Of a stretch of DNA of 64,000 nucleotides, positions 8,585-16,985 are shown in pieces. The notes beneath the pieces are model-generated. The model did not search any database, was not told the origin of the DNA, and worked only from the letters and a program-made list of their open reading frames with translations. The translations under genes and the position numbers were made by a program. The stretch comes from CAYUHJ01 sp964444365 (GTDB taxonomy: Bacteria; Planctomycetota; Planctomycetia; Gemmatales; Gemmataceae), in contig CAYUHJ010000005.1 of assembly GCA_964444365.1 (NCBI GenBank), positions 32,217 to 96,216 on the forward strand, given 5' to 3'. Each line of letters opens with the position of its first letter. The first letter of the stretch is position 1.

Positions 8585-9520
8585 ATGGGCGAGTTGCTGG
8601 CCGCGACCGACGTGGGTGCGTCGGTCTGGCAGTATGTGATCATCGGGCTCGTCACGGGGGCACTCTACGCCCTGATCGCGCTCGGCTACACGATGGTCTA
8701 CGGGATCATCGAACTCATCAACTTCGCCCACGGCGACCTGTTCATGCTCGGGTCGTTCCTGGCCCTGCAACTCGCTCTGTGGCTCGGGGCGACGGCGGCC
8801 GGCGGGCCGCAGTACGCCGCCATCGGGCTGATGCTCGTCGCCGTCCCCGCCTTCTGCGCCGCCCTCAACGTCGCGGTCGACCGCGTGATCTACAAGCCGC
8901 TCCGAACCGCCCCCAAACTGGCCCCGCTCGTCTCGGCGATCGGGGTCAGTTTCATTTTCATGAACGTCGGCCTCTTCTGGTTCGGCCCCGTCGACCAGAA
9001 CTTCCCCGCCCTGATCCCGTCCGACAACCTCCTCGGCGGGGCGGTACGGGTCACGGCGAAGGACGTGATGGTGGTCGCGGTGACGATCCCGGTGATGCTC
9101 GCGCTGACGGTGTTCGTGAAGTACACGCCGCTCGGCAAGGCGATGCGGGCGACGGCCCAGAACCCGACGGCGGCCCGGCTCATGGGGATCGACGTCGACC
9201 GCGTCATCGCCACGACGTTCGCCATCGGCGGGGCCCTGGCCGGGTTCGCGGGCGTCGTCTACGGGCTGTACATCAACACCGTCGGCTACCAGATGGGGTT
9301 CCAGAACGGCCTGTACGCCTTCACCGCGGCCGTGCTCGGCGGCATCGGCAACATCCCCGGCGCGGTCCTCGGCGGGCTCGTCATCGGGCTGGTGAAGGAG
9401 CTCGGCAACGCCTACGTCGGGGCCGAGTGGAGCGAGGCGCTGATCTTCGCCATCCTCATCGTCATCCTGATCTTCCGCCCGACGGGGCTCCTCGGCGCGC
9501 GCACCCGGGAGAAGGTATGA
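8585..9520 (+). CDS. livH: branched-chain amino acid ABC permease LivH-like
   Basis: 311 residues with about eight hydrophobic helices. GLVTGALYALIALGYTMVYG and the INFAHGDLFMLGSF motif after it are the classic start of LivH, and GGIGNIPGAVLGG is the conserved cytoplasmic coupling loop that contacts the ATPase. It forms the inner-membrane channel with the LivM-like subunit. ATG 8585 was chosen because the first helix begins about 15 residues later. Its stop overlaps the start of the next gene (ATGA), so the two permease subunits are translationally coupled. Confidence 0.92.
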   Translation: MGELLAATDVGASVWQYVIIGLVTGALYALIALGYTMVYGIIELINFAHGDLFMLGSFLALQLALWLGATAAGGPQYAAIGLMLVAVPAFCAALNVAVDRVIYKPLRTAPKLAPLVSAIGVSFIFMNVGLFWFGPVDQNFPALIPSDNLLGGAVRVTAKDVMVVAVTIPVMLALTVFVKYTPLGKAMRATAQNPTAARLMGIDVDRVIATTFAIGGALAGFAGVVYGLYINTVGYQMGFQNGLYAFTAAVLGGIGNIPGAVLGGLVIGLVKELGNAYVGAEWSEALIFAILIVILIFRPTGLLGARTREKV

Positions 9521-10599
9521 TCCGGGGCGTGCTCGGGTACTGGATGGTCGCGGGGTTCCTGCTGCTGGCGGCCTACCCGCTGATCCCGGGGTCGGACCCG
9601 GTCCTCGGCCAGCAGCTCATCCCGCTCTACTGCTACGGGATTCTCGCCCTCGGGCTGAACGTCATCGTCGGGTACGCCGGGCTGCTGCACCTCGGGATCG
9701 CCGCGTTCTTCGGCATCGGGGCGTACGTCACGGGCATCCTGACCGTCCAGCTGTTCCCGTTCCAGTTCAGCTTCCTCGTCGCCCTCGTCGCCTCGGCCCT
9801 CGTCGCGTCCGGGGTCGGCGTGGCGACGACGGCCCCGACCCTGCGGCTCCGCGGCGACTACCTCGCCCTCGTCACCCTCGGGTTCGGGCTGATCTCCGTG
9901 TTCGTGATTCGGAACCTGGACAGCATCACGGACGGCACCCGCGGGCTGAACCCGGTCACCCCGCACCTGATCCCCGGCGTCGACGACCCGAGCCTGTTCT
10001 TCGCCGACAAGCCCGCCGGGTGGGGCTCGTCGTGGCGGGCCTACCCGTACCTGTACTACCTCTGCCTCGGGGCGCTCGGCGGCACGGTGGTCCTGCTCCG
10101 GAACCTGGAGCACTCCCGGCTCGGCCGCGGGTGGGTGGCCCTCCGGGAAGACGAACTCGCGACCGCGTGCATGGGCCTGAACCCGGCCCGGCTGAAGCTG
10201 TCCGCCATCGCCATCGGGGCGGGCATCGCCGGCGTCGCCGGGTCGCTCTACGCGGTGTCCCAGCAGACGACCGCCGGCCCGCAGGCGTACGACTTCAACC
10301 GCTCGATGATCACCCTCTGCTGCGTCATCCTCGGCGGGCTCGGCAACCGTCCCGGCGTGCTCCTCGGGGTCTTCCTGCTCGTCGGGTACGACACCATCGC
10401 CACCCCGATGCTCGACAACTGGCTGCAGGAGCAGCAGATCAACCCCGGCGGCAAGCAGTACCTGAAGGTCAGCGGCTGGCGGCTGTTCGTGTTCGGGGCG
10501 GCCCTCATCCTGATGATGCGGTACCGCCCCGAGGGCCTGTTGCCGGGGACGCGCCAGCAGCACGAACTGCACACCGACTCACCCACCCCGGGGGCGTGA
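9517..10599 (+). CDS. livM: branched-chain amino acid ABC permease LivM-like
   Basis: 360 residues. Around ten hydrophobic segments, with LGLNVIVGYAGLLHLGIAAF and LRLRGDYLALVTLGFG matching the LivM signature, and LGGLGNRPGVLLG as the ATPase-coupling loop. It is the second permease subunit. The ATG overlaps the LivH stop by four bases, and the next start (GTG 10601) is one base after the stop, so the operon is tightly packed. The hydrophilic insert around residues 150-170 (after TDGTRGLNPV) is somewhat longer than the average bacterial LivM loop. Confidence 0.92.
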   Translation: MIRGVLGYWMVAGFLLLAAYPLIPGSDPVLGQQLIPLYCYGILALGLNVIVGYAGLLHLGIAAFFGIGAYVTGILTVQLFPFQFSFLVALVASALVASGVGVATTAPTLRLRGDYLALVTLGFGLISVFVIRNLDSITDGTRGLNPVTPHLIPGVDDPSLFFADKPAGWGSSWRAYPYLYYLCLGALGGTVVLLRNLEHSRLGRGWVALREDELATACMGLNPARLKLSAIAIGAGIAGVAGSLYAVSQQTTAGPQAYDFNRSMITLCCVILGGLGNRPGVLLGVFLLVGYDTIATPMLDNWLQEQQINPGGKQYLKVSGWRLFVFGAALILMMRYRPEGLLPGTRQQHELHTDSPTPGA

Positions 10600-10600
10600 C

Positions 10601-11638
10601 GTGGCCGCGCTCGCGATCGAAAACCTGACCATGCGGTTCGGCGGGATCACGGCCGTCAACGGCGTCTCCTTCCGCGTCGAACCGGGGCAGATCTTTTCCG
10701 TCATCGGCCCGAACGGGGCCGGCAAGACGACCGTCTTCAACGCCATCACCGGCATCTACCAGCCGACCGCCGGGCACGTGCTCTTCGAGGGGCACCGGGT
10801 GTCCCGGCCGTTCACCGGGAAAGTGGCGGCGGCCGCGGCCGCGATCGGCCTCGCCGTCGCGGTGCTCTTCGGGCTGGCGGCCGTGAACGTCGACCGCCTG
10901 TGGAACGCCACGATCCGCGCCAACTCCGGCGGGGCGAACGCCGCCTTCCCGACCGGCAAGGCGATTGCCGACGGCATGAATTACGTCGGGGAGCGCGGCT
11001 CGAAGGCGGGCCTCGCCGCCCTCGTCGGGTTCGCCCTGGGGACCGCCGGGTCGCTCGTCGTCTGGCAGCGCGACCGCCGCGCCCCGGACGTGGTCTGCCG
11101 CGGCGGGATCGCCCGGACGTTCCAGAACATCCGCCTCTTCCAGGCGATGACGGTGCTGGAAAACGTCCTCGTCGGGATGACCCGGTCGTACCGGTCCAAC
11201 CTCCTCGGCGTCGCCGTGAGCGGCCCCGGACACCGCCGCGAAGAGGACGCCGCCCGCAGGAAAGCCGCGGAACTGCTCCAGTTCGTCGGCCTCGCCGGGA
11301 AGCACAACGAACTCGCGAAGAACCTGCCCTACGGCGACCAGCGGCGGCTCGAAATCGCGCGGGCCCTCGCCACCGAACCGCGGCTTCTGCTCCTCGACGA
11401 GCCCGCCGCCGGCATGAACCCGAGCGAGACCGCGAACCTGATGGACCTCATCCGCAAGATCCGCGACCGCGGCGTGACGGTCCTCCTCATCGAACACCAC
11501 ATGAGCCTCGTCATGGGCATCTCCGACCGCGTCGCGGTGCTGGATTACGGCGTGAAGATCGCCGAGGGGCCGCCCCAGGAAGTGAGCCGCGACCCGAAGG
11601 TGATCGAGGCGTACCTCGGGAAGGAGGAGGTGTCGTGA
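10601..11638 (+). CDS. livG: ABC transporter ATPase LivG-like with membrane insertion
   Basis: 345 residues against the usual 250-260. Walker A is GPNGAGKTT (residues 37-45), the Q-loop region is GIARTFQNIRLF (169-180), Walker B is LLLLDEPAAGM (262-272) and the switch His is in IEHHMS. A signature-like segment NLPYGDQRRLEIARAL replaces LSGGQ, as is normal for LivG. Between FEGHRVSRP (about 63-70) and VVCRGGIART there is an extra stretch of about 95 residues holding two strongly hydrophobic segments at about 74-95 and 136-155. The reading frame is continuous with normal codon use. A cytoplasmic ATPase with two membrane-crossing helices in this place is unusual. GTG start overlaps the operon neatly. 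Confidence 0.92.
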   Translation: MAALAIENLTMRFGGITAVNGVSFRVEPGQIFSVIGPNGAGKTTVFNAITGIYQPTAGHVLFEGHRVSRPFTGKVAAAAAAIGLAVAVLFGLAAVNVDRLWNATIRANSGGANAAFPTGKAIADGMNYVGERGSKAGLAALVGFALGTAGSLVVWQRDRRAPDVVCRGGIARTFQNIRLFQAMTVLENVLVGMTRSYRSNLLGVAVSGPGHRREEDAARRKAAELLQFVGLAGKHNELAKNLPYGDQRRLEIARALATEPRLLLLDEPAAGMNPSETANLMDLIRKIRDRGVTVLLIEHHMSLVMGISDRVAVLDYGVKIAEGPPQEVSRDPKVIEAYLGKEEVS

Positions 11639-12348
11639 CCCCCCTGCTGAGCGTCCGCGGGCTCCGGGCCGGGTACGGCCCGATCGACGTGCTGCACGAC
11701 ATCTCGCTGACGGTCAACCCCGGCGAGATCGTCGCGATGATCGGCGCGAACGGGGCCGGCAAGACGACCACGCTCATGACCCTGTCCGGCGTCGTGAAGG
11801 CCCGCGCCGGCGAGGTCGCGTTCGACGGCCACGACCTGCGGCGGTTCCCCGCCCACCAGATCGTCCGGCTCGGGCTGGCCCAGTCGCCCGAAGGCCGCAA
11901 GATTTTCCCCCGGCTGACGGTCCTCGAAAACCTCGAAATGGGGGCGTTCACGCGGACCGACAAGCCCGGCATCGCCGCCGATCTGGACAAGGCGTTCGCG
12001 ATGTTCCCGATTTTGAAGGAGCGCCAGCACCAAGCCGGCGGCCTCCTCTCCGGCGGCCAGCAGCAGATGCTCGCCATCGCCCGAGCCCTCATGGCCCGGC
12101 CGAAACTGCTGCTCCTCGACGAGCCCTCCCTCGGCCTCGCCCCGCAGATCGTGGTGCAAATCTTCGACGTGATCCGCGACCTGAACGAGCAGGGCGTGTC
12201 CGTCCTGCTCGTCGAGCAGAACGCACGAATGGCCCTGAAGGTCGCCCACCGCGGCTACGTCCTCGAAACCGGCCGCGTGACGTGCGAGGACCGCGCCGAC
12301 GCGCTCCTCAACGACCCCCGCATCCGCGCGGCGTATTTGGGGGAGTGA
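11635..12348 (+). CDS. livF: branched-chain amino acid ABC ATPase LivF-like
   Basis: 237 residues, standard length. Walker A GANGAGKTT, SPEGRKIFPRLTVLENL (typical LivF Q-loop region), signature LLSGGQQQMLAIARAL, Walker B LLLLDEPSLGLAP and switch VEQNA. It pairs with the LivG-like ATPase to energise the transporter. The GTG start overlaps the preceding stop (GTGA). It is the last gene of the operon; after it the sequence drops in GC and a different type of gene follows. Confidence 0.93.
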   Translation: MTPLLSVRGLRAGYGPIDVLHDISLTVNPGEIVAMIGANGAGKTTTLMTLSGVVKARAGEVAFDGHDLRRFPAHQIVRLGLAQSPEGRKIFPRLTVLENLEMGAFTRTDKPGIAADLDKAFAMFPILKERQHQAGGLLSGGQQQMLAIARALMARPKLLLLDEPSLGLAPQIVVQIFDVIRDLNEQGVSVLLVEQNARMALKVAHRGYVLETGRVTCEDRADALLNDPRIRAAYLGE

Positions 12349-12411
12349 TCCGGCAAAGCTATCGTTTTCCGTCGTGAACTCGACACCGCATCGCAAATCT
12401 TGGAGTACTGA

Positions 12412-13654
12412 ATGCGCAGTGATGGCGTTCGAGATGCCGAGGAGCCAAACGACCCTTCGTTCTTTCGCGACTTCGGCATTTTTCCACGGGGTCGGGCAAC
12501 GCCACCCGGTCAGGTCCGCTGCTATCTTTCGGGTCCACGCATCGTTTTTGAACATTCGATGACGGTCGGGGTTGCGCTGTTGGGGTTGGCCCTGCTGGTC
12601 TTCATCCCCGTCTGGCTACCGGACCCATTGAAGTGGCTTGGCGTCGCGGCCACCCTCAGCGGGTTTATTGCGATGATCGATCTCGGAACGCGCAGCGTCT
12701 ACCGCTGGGTCGAGTTGGATGGTACGACCCTGCGGGCAAAACAACTCCTCACCGGACGGGTGACAGAGCGTGACATAGCGTGACATAGCAGAGATCCTCA
12801 GCGTTGAAACGTTAGTCCTCAAGATTCGCCAGACCGAAACCATCGTAATTGAATCGCTCCTCGGTCGAGTTCAGGGCGTCGATATCCGGTTCCGCGATGC
12901 CCACAAGCCGTTGCGGATCCGCCGCGTGGACCCAGCGATGCTCAACGCCGAGACGGTGATCGAAACTCTGCTCGTCCGGATGCAGCAAATCGGCGAACTG
13001 CAAACGGACTTCATTGACCTGGACGGAACGCCAGTGGTCGGAAGCGTGTACTGGAAAGACCAACAGCCCATTCCGCCCTCGGCCAGCGGCTTCTACCTTG
13101 CATGCGCGTGTGTCATAATTCTCATCGGACTATTCTTCGGCACCCTACTGGGCAACACGGCACGGCATCGACTGGCGCGCGAGGCGATCCTGTCCGTTCC
13201 CCCACACGAACTCACGTTGGCCACACTCGTCAATTCCGGGCCGGGGAACCATCTGCACGTCACGATTACCGATTACCAGCCAGGAAATCACGTTTCCGAG
13301 GACAATAACGGCAAGTGGACCCGGGTATGGGTTCCCCTTTTCCCCGCCAAAGCCGAGGCGGATGAAATGCGGTGCGTCCTGGAATCCACCGTCGTCTCCA
13401 GCGACGCCGAGTGTGATCAGCTGCTGAGGTCGGGACGAGTCACCGGCATTTGCTCGGAGGTTCCACGCACGTCCTGGGGCTCGCGACTGGGTCCCGATTT
13501 GGTGAACGCCAACCAAAATCGGCCCCTCACGGCGGCGTGGGTTCTTGAAGATTCCCGTGAACCGCCCCGTGCGAACCATTTTCTGATCGCCTCGGCCATC
13601 GCCTTTTCGTTGGCATTGTTGAGTGGAGTCTTTGTTCTTCGGGTGCGACGTTGA
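12412..13654 (+). pseudogene. membrane protein gene split by a 10-bp duplication frameshift
   Basis: An open frame from ATG 12412 encodes 123 residues with two hydrophobic helices and stops at 12781-12783. A second frame, open from 12779 to 13654 but without a credible start near its beginning, encodes the rest, including two more hydrophobic segments (near 13091-13155 and 13576-13645). The two frames join cleanly if one copy of a 10-base tandem repeat at 12771-12790 is removed: the join reads RVTERDIAEILSVETLVLKI and continues without a stop. The intact product would be about 410 residues, a membrane protein of unknown function. GC is visibly lower than in the neighbouring genes, which suggests a different origin. 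It could be a pseudogene, a slippage-controlled gene or an assembly error. Confidence 0.75.
12761..12790. repeat. 10-bp tandem repeat, three units
   Basis: The units are TGACAGAGCG, TGACATAGCG and TGACATAGCA, in positions 12761-12770, 12771-12780 and 12781-12790. Units two and three differ only in the last base. Because the unit length is not a multiple of three, gain or loss of a unit switches the reading frame of the surrounding gene. Confidence 0.9.
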
Positions 13655-13774
13655 CTCGTGTTGAAGCTCTTCTGGCAAGTGGCCACGATCGTGACGTAAG
13701 GCTGATTCCCGACAGACTTGCCGCCCTCCACGTCCGGGGTATCACGACCCCACCCTTTCCCCAGGAGACGGACG

Positions 13775-14239
13775 ATGGCCAGCAAGCCCGAAACCCGCGT
13801 TCAAGAACTGCACCTGACGCTGCCGCCGGCCCCGAAGCCGGTCGCGGTGTACAAGCCGGCCGTCCGCGTCGGGAACCTGCTGTTCGTGTCCGGGCACGGC
13901 CCGCTGAAGGCGGACAGGACGCTCATCACCGGTCGGGTCGGGCAGGACTTGAAGCTGGAGGACGGCCAGGCCGCGGCCCGGCAGGTCGGCCTCGCGATCC
14001 TCGCCACCCTGCGGGACACGCTCGGCTCGCTGGACAAGGTCAAGCGGCTCGTGAAGTCGCTCGGCTGGGTCAACAGCACGGACGACTTCGTCGACCACCC
14101 GAAGGTCATCAACGGGTACTCCGAGCTGATGCGCGACGTGTTCGGCGAGGACGGCATCGGGGCCCGCAGCGCCATCGGCACGAACGTCCTGCCGGGGAAC
14201 ATCGCCGTCGAAATCGAGGCGATCTTCGAGGTGGAGTGA
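13775..14239 (+). CDS. RidA/YjgF-family protein
   Basis: 154 residues. The segment VRVGNLLFVSGHGPL is the family's first conserved strand and turn, and GARSAIGTNVLPGNIAVEIEAI is the C-terminal part with the family's characteristic Rid position near GARSAIG. Family members form trimers; classical RidA deaminates reactive enamine/imine intermediates from PLP enzymes. The usual catalytic Arg of RidA (in R..V.V..LP) is not present here, since the residues are NVLPGN, so this is probably a RidA-like subgroup with a different or unknown activity. ATG 13775 is preceded by AGGAGACGG at suitable spacing, which decides the start. Confidence 0.85.
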   Translation: MASKPETRVQELHLTLPPAPKPVAVYKPAVRVGNLLFVSGHGPLKADRTLITGRVGQDLKLEDGQAAARQVGLAILATLRDTLGSLDKVKRLVKSLGWVNSTDDFVDHPKVINGYSELMRDVFGEDGIGARSAIGTNVLPGNIAVEIEAIFEVE

Positions 14240-14268
14240 ACCCGCTGGCTCCGCGGGGCGGGTTGGGG

Positions 14269-14274
14269 TATACT
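14269..14274 (+). promoter_or_regulatory. possible -10 element before the sigma factor gene
   Basis: TATACT preceded by a G-rich stretch lies 43 bases before the ATG of the sigma factor gene. It matches a housekeeping -10 box; no clear -35 box is seen at the expected distance. Confidence 0.35.
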
Positions 14275-14316
14275 GCACATCCTGCCCACACCCCCATCCC
14301 GCGAGCCGCCCCTTCC

Positions 14317-14877
14317 ATGCTCCTCGCCGAACCGACGCCGCCCGACGCCGACCTGCTCAGCCGCTTCCGCACGGGCGACGATGCCGCCCTCGGCGCGCTG
14401 TACGAGCGGTACGAGGGCCCCGTCTTCCGCTACCTGTTCAGCGTCCTCCGGGACCACCACCGGGCCGAGGACGCCCTGCAGGAGACGTTCGTGCAGGCCC
14501 TGCGGAAGGCGGACGGGCTCGACCCGGCCAAGTTCCGCGGGTGGCTGTTCACCGTCGCGCACCAGCAAGCGATGCTGCTGCTCCGGAAGGAAAAGCGAGC
14601 CCCGGCCCCGGCGGCGGACGTGCTGCTCGGGCTCGTCGACGCGGCGGAAGCCCCGACGGAACGCGCGGGGCGGGCCGACGACCTGCGGGCCGTCGGGGAG
14701 TTGCTCGCGCTGCTGCCGGCCGGTCAGCAGGCCGTCATCCGGTTGCGGGTGTTCGACGGCTTGACGTTCCGGGAAGTCGCGGACAAACTGGGGTGTCCCC
14801 TGAACACGGCCCTCGGCCGGATGCACGACGGACTGAAAACGCTGCGGAACCTCTGGGAGGGCCGGGGCCATGAATGA
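14317..14877 (+). CDS. ECF-type RNA polymerase sigma factor
   Basis: 186 residues. Region 2 is present as ALGALYERYEGPVFRYLFSV and RAEDALQETFVQALRKAD, followed by FRGWLFTVAHQQAM, and region 4 as LLPAGQQAVIRLRVFDGL with the helix-turn-helix TFREVADKLGCPLNTALGRM. This is a normal sigma-70 family ECF factor. It would direct RNA polymerase to a small regulon. The stop overlaps by eight bases the start of a membrane protein that is probably its controlling partner. Confidence 0.93.
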   Translation: MLLAEPTPPDADLLSRFRTGDDAALGALYERYEGPVFRYLFSVLRDHHRAEDALQETFVQALRKADGLDPAKFRGWLFTVAHQQAMLLLRKEKRAPAPAADVLLGLVDAAEAPTERAGRADDLRAVGELLALLPAGQQAVIRLRVFDGLTFREVADKLGCPLNTALGRMHDGLKTLRNLWEGRGHE

Positions 14878-15469
14878 CACCGCCTCACGCGGCCGCGGCT
14901 CGTCGCTGGCGCTGACCGCCCTGCGGTTCGCGGCCGGGGACTTGCCGCCCGAGCAGGCCGCCGCGTTCGCGGAGCAGATGACCACCGACCCGGCCGCCCA
15001 GGACGCGCTCGAACGGGCGTTCCGCCTGTCCGCCGCCGCCCTGGGGCAACCGCCGCCGACGCCCGAGTGCTCCGTCCGGGACGCGGTCGCCGATCACGTC
15101 CGCCGGCCGCTGTTGTCGCGGTGGCTGCCGCACCGCCGGTACCGGGGGCACCCGCTGGCGTGGGTCGGGGTCGGCGGGGCGGTCGCGGCCGGGCTCGCCG
15201 TCGTCGGCATCTGGCTCGCCGACACCGCGGACGACGACCCACCCAACGGGCCTGCGACGGCCCGGGCGGAGGACTTCAACCCGCCCGCGGCAACACGGGT
15301 CAAAGTGGTGGACCCCAACGGCGGCCCGGCTCACACGGCCGTCGTGAAGGAAATGGACGAGCGGTCCGGCATGATGGTCGTCGAACTCGTCCCCGACGAA
15401 CCGCCCGAAGACCCCGACAAAGCCACCCGCGGGGCGACGGCCGTCGAACTCCCCCCGGCCCAGCGGTAA
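14870..15469 (+). CDS. probable anti-sigma-type membrane protein
   Basis: 199 residues, starting inside the end of the ECF sigma gene. The N-terminal half (RFAAGDLPPEQAAAFAEQM) resembles the short helical zinc-less anti-sigma domains that often follow ECF genes in planctomycetes. A single transmembrane helix lies at about 97-115 (WVGVGGAVAAGLAVVGIWLA). The C-terminal part, rich in Asp, Glu and Pro, would be outside the inner membrane. No HxxxCxxC zinc motif is seen, so the anti-sigma role rests on position and topology rather than on a motif. Confidence 0.7.
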   Translation: MNDTASRGRGSSLALTALRFAAGDLPPEQAAAFAEQMTTDPAAQDALERAFRLSAAALGQPPPTPECSVRDAVADHVRRPLLSRWLPHRRYRGHPLAWVGVGGAVAAGLAVVGIWLADTADDDPPNGPATARAEDFNPPAATRVKVVDPNGGPAHTAVVKEMDERSGMMVVELVPDEPPEDPDKATRGATAVELPPAQR

Positions 15470-15471
15470 CC

Positions 15472-16083
15472 TCATTCCTTCCCCAGCACCAGATCGAGGG
15501 CCCAGCAGCCGCGGACGTGGGGGCCGGGGTCGCGGAGGTGGGTCAGGATGTCGGGGTGATCGCACCCGGCGTCTTGCAGCGCGTCCGCGAGGACGGGGAG
15601 GTTGTCGAACGTGCGGTCGGCGTAGATCGCCTCGGCGACGCCGACGGCGGTGGAGGTTCGCCACGCGGGGTCGAACGTCACGGGGCGGAAGGGGTTGCCG
15701 AAGATGTCACGGAGGAGGGCAATGCCTTCCAGCCGAAGGTCGCTGTCAAAGAAGTATCCACAGGCGTAAGCGGCTGCTTCTGCGGCTTTTTCGGGGCGAC
15801 GAGCGAGTGCAGACAACGCGCTTTGTTTCCCGGGACTCCACCAGGCTGCAGTGAACGCCTTCTGTCGTGCTTGCTTGCGAACAGCATCAGTGACGATTCC
15901 GTCGGCGTACTGTTCTGCGGTTTGCAACAGCGCCAACGATGTAGTGTTCCCCATGTGATCCGCTCGGCCGCTACAAGCACAGGCATACAGTCTCAGCTTT
16001 CGAGCACAGGTTCTGCCTTCCGCGAACAAACACTGAAAAAGTTGACGTGGGTTCGTCCCAGCCAGCCACTCCTCCTCGGTCAT
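15472..16083 (-). CDS. MTEEEWL-type paralogous protein, copy 1
   Basis: 203 residues. It begins MTEEEWLAGTNPRQLFQCLF and carries a KLRLYACAC segment and a C-terminal part from about DIFGNPFRPVTFDPAWRTST to WALDLVLGKE. The second copy at 17258-17860 has the same plan and an almost identical C-terminus. This is a paralogous family I associate with Gemmata-type genomes; no function is known to me. The coding DNA of the last 69 codons is identical to copy 2 (207 bases), while the 5' two-thirds is divergent and lower in GC, so the gene is a mosaic. ATG 16083 was preferred to an upstream one because the family begins at MTEEEWL. Confidence 0.75.
   Translation of the reverse strand: MTEEEWLAGTNPRQLFQCLFAEGRTCARKLRLYACACSGRADHMGNTTSLALLQTAEQYADGIVTDAVRKQARQKAFTAAWWSPGKQSALSALARRPEKAAEAAAYACGYFFDSDLRLEGIALLRDIFGNPFRPVTFDPAWRTSTAVGVAEAIYADRTFDNLPVLADALQDAGCDHPDILTHLRDPGPHVRGCWALDLVLGKE
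15476..15682. repeat. 207-bp direct repeat, left copy
   Basis: Bases 15476-15682 are identical to 17262-17468 by direct reading; similarity continues with a few changes for about 30 further bases. The copies lie in the same orientation, 1786 bases apart, at the 3' ends of two paralogous genes. Confidence 0.9.
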
Positions 16084-16111
16084 GTCCGCCTCCTCTCGCA
16101 CCGGGCAGGGC

Positions 16112-16699
16112 TCACGGCAACAAGTCGCCCACGCGGATCGGGTTGGACGGGGCATGGAGGGGGGCGACGGAATCGGCCGGGCCGAAGACGTGTTTCGTGC
16201 GATAGGCCACGCCGCCCGGCGGGAGCGGGGCGGGGTCGCGGAACACGAGCAACCACCGGCCGTCGAGGTCCAGCACCCAGTAATCGGGGATGCCCGCCGT
16301 CGCGTACAGTTCGGCCTTCACGGTCGTGTCCAGGTCGAGCGACGAGTCCGCCACTTCCAGCACCAGAGTCGCGGTCGTCGGGTGCGAGGCGAGGTAATCG
16401 CGGGCGGACCCCTTCACCATCGCCACGTCGGGAAACGGATCGGTGTCGAGACTGAGCACGAGCGGAAGCTGGATGCGTGGATGAAAAGCGGGTGCGAACG
16501 CGGCTCGAAGAGCCTCGGTGGCAAGCGTGACGGCCACGGCGTGGGGTGGGTTCATGGGTCCGAGCTCCCAGACGGTGCCGCGGATCAGGATGGCCCGGCG
16601 GCCGTCCCAGGTGCCGGCCTCGCGGACGTCGTGGAACCGCTGAACCGTCCAGACGGTCGGCCGCGGCGGAATTGGGGCGACGGCGGTGAGTGTGGACAT
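16112..16699 (-). CDS. Uma2-family (DUF820) putative nuclease
   Basis: 195 residues. The fold signature is FPDVAMVKGSARDYL, followed by LVLEVADSSLDLDTTVKAELYATAGIP as separate parts and by YWVLDLDGRWLLVFRDP: this is the Uma2 restriction-endonuclease-like core with Asp in PDVA, Glu in LEVAD and Lys in TTVKAELY as the PD-(D/E)XK residues. Uma2 proteins are abundant in cyanobacteria and planctomycetes; their targets are not established. It sits between two paralogous genes and next to a toxin-antitoxin pair, all on the minus strand. A second family member is at 35012-35626. Confidence 0.88.
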   Translation of the reverse strand: MSTLTAVAPIPPRPTVWTVQRFHDVREAGTWDGRRAILIRGTVWELGPMNPPHAVAVTLATEALRAAFAPAFHPRIQLPLVLSLDTDPFPDVAMVKGSARDYLASHPTTATLVLEVADSSLDLDTTVKAELYATAGIPDYWVLDLDGRWLLVFRDPAPLPPGGVAYRTKHVFGPADSVAPLHAPSNPIRVGDLLP

Positions 16700-16721
16700 G
16701 GGTGAACTGCTCCTTCCCGGA

Positions 16722-16985
16722 TTACGTTCCCCGTCGGCGGGCGAGGTGGTTCACGACGACCTTGCCTTCGGACATGACCACGTCGTAGATGACCACGAGC
16801 GGCGGGACGAACCACACGCGGCGGTAGAGGCTCTCTCGCGATTCGCCGTGTTCGAGTGGATCGCGGGTCAGTTCCCGGTTAATGCGTTCGGCGGCCAGCT
16901 CGATCACAGCGCGATCTTCCGGGCTGGCTGTCACGTAGAAATCCGCGAGCCGGTCAATCGCGCTTTCTTTCCATTCAACTTGCAT
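16722..16985 (-). CDS. RelE/ParE-superfamily toxin
   Basis: 87 residues, normal for the family. It starts MQVEWKESAIDRLADFYVTA, and has ESLYRRVWFVPPLVVIYDVV in the middle, matching the beta-sheet core of RelE/ParE toxins, with a basic C-terminus NHLARRRGT. RelE members cut mRNA on the ribosome and ParE members poison gyrase; the sequence does not decide between them. It overlaps the antitoxin gene 16975-17211 by 11 bases, which is the usual arrangement with antitoxin first. Confidence 0.75.
   Translation of the reverse strand: MQVEWKESAIDRLADFYVTASPEDRAVIELAAERINRELTRDPLEHGESRESLYRRVWFVPPLVVIYDVVMSEGKVVVNHLARRRGT

Noticed and set aside
12779..13654. Second frame of the split membrane-protein gene as an independent gene
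   Set aside because: No credible start near its beginning, and it joins the upstream frame exactly when one 10-base unit is removed.
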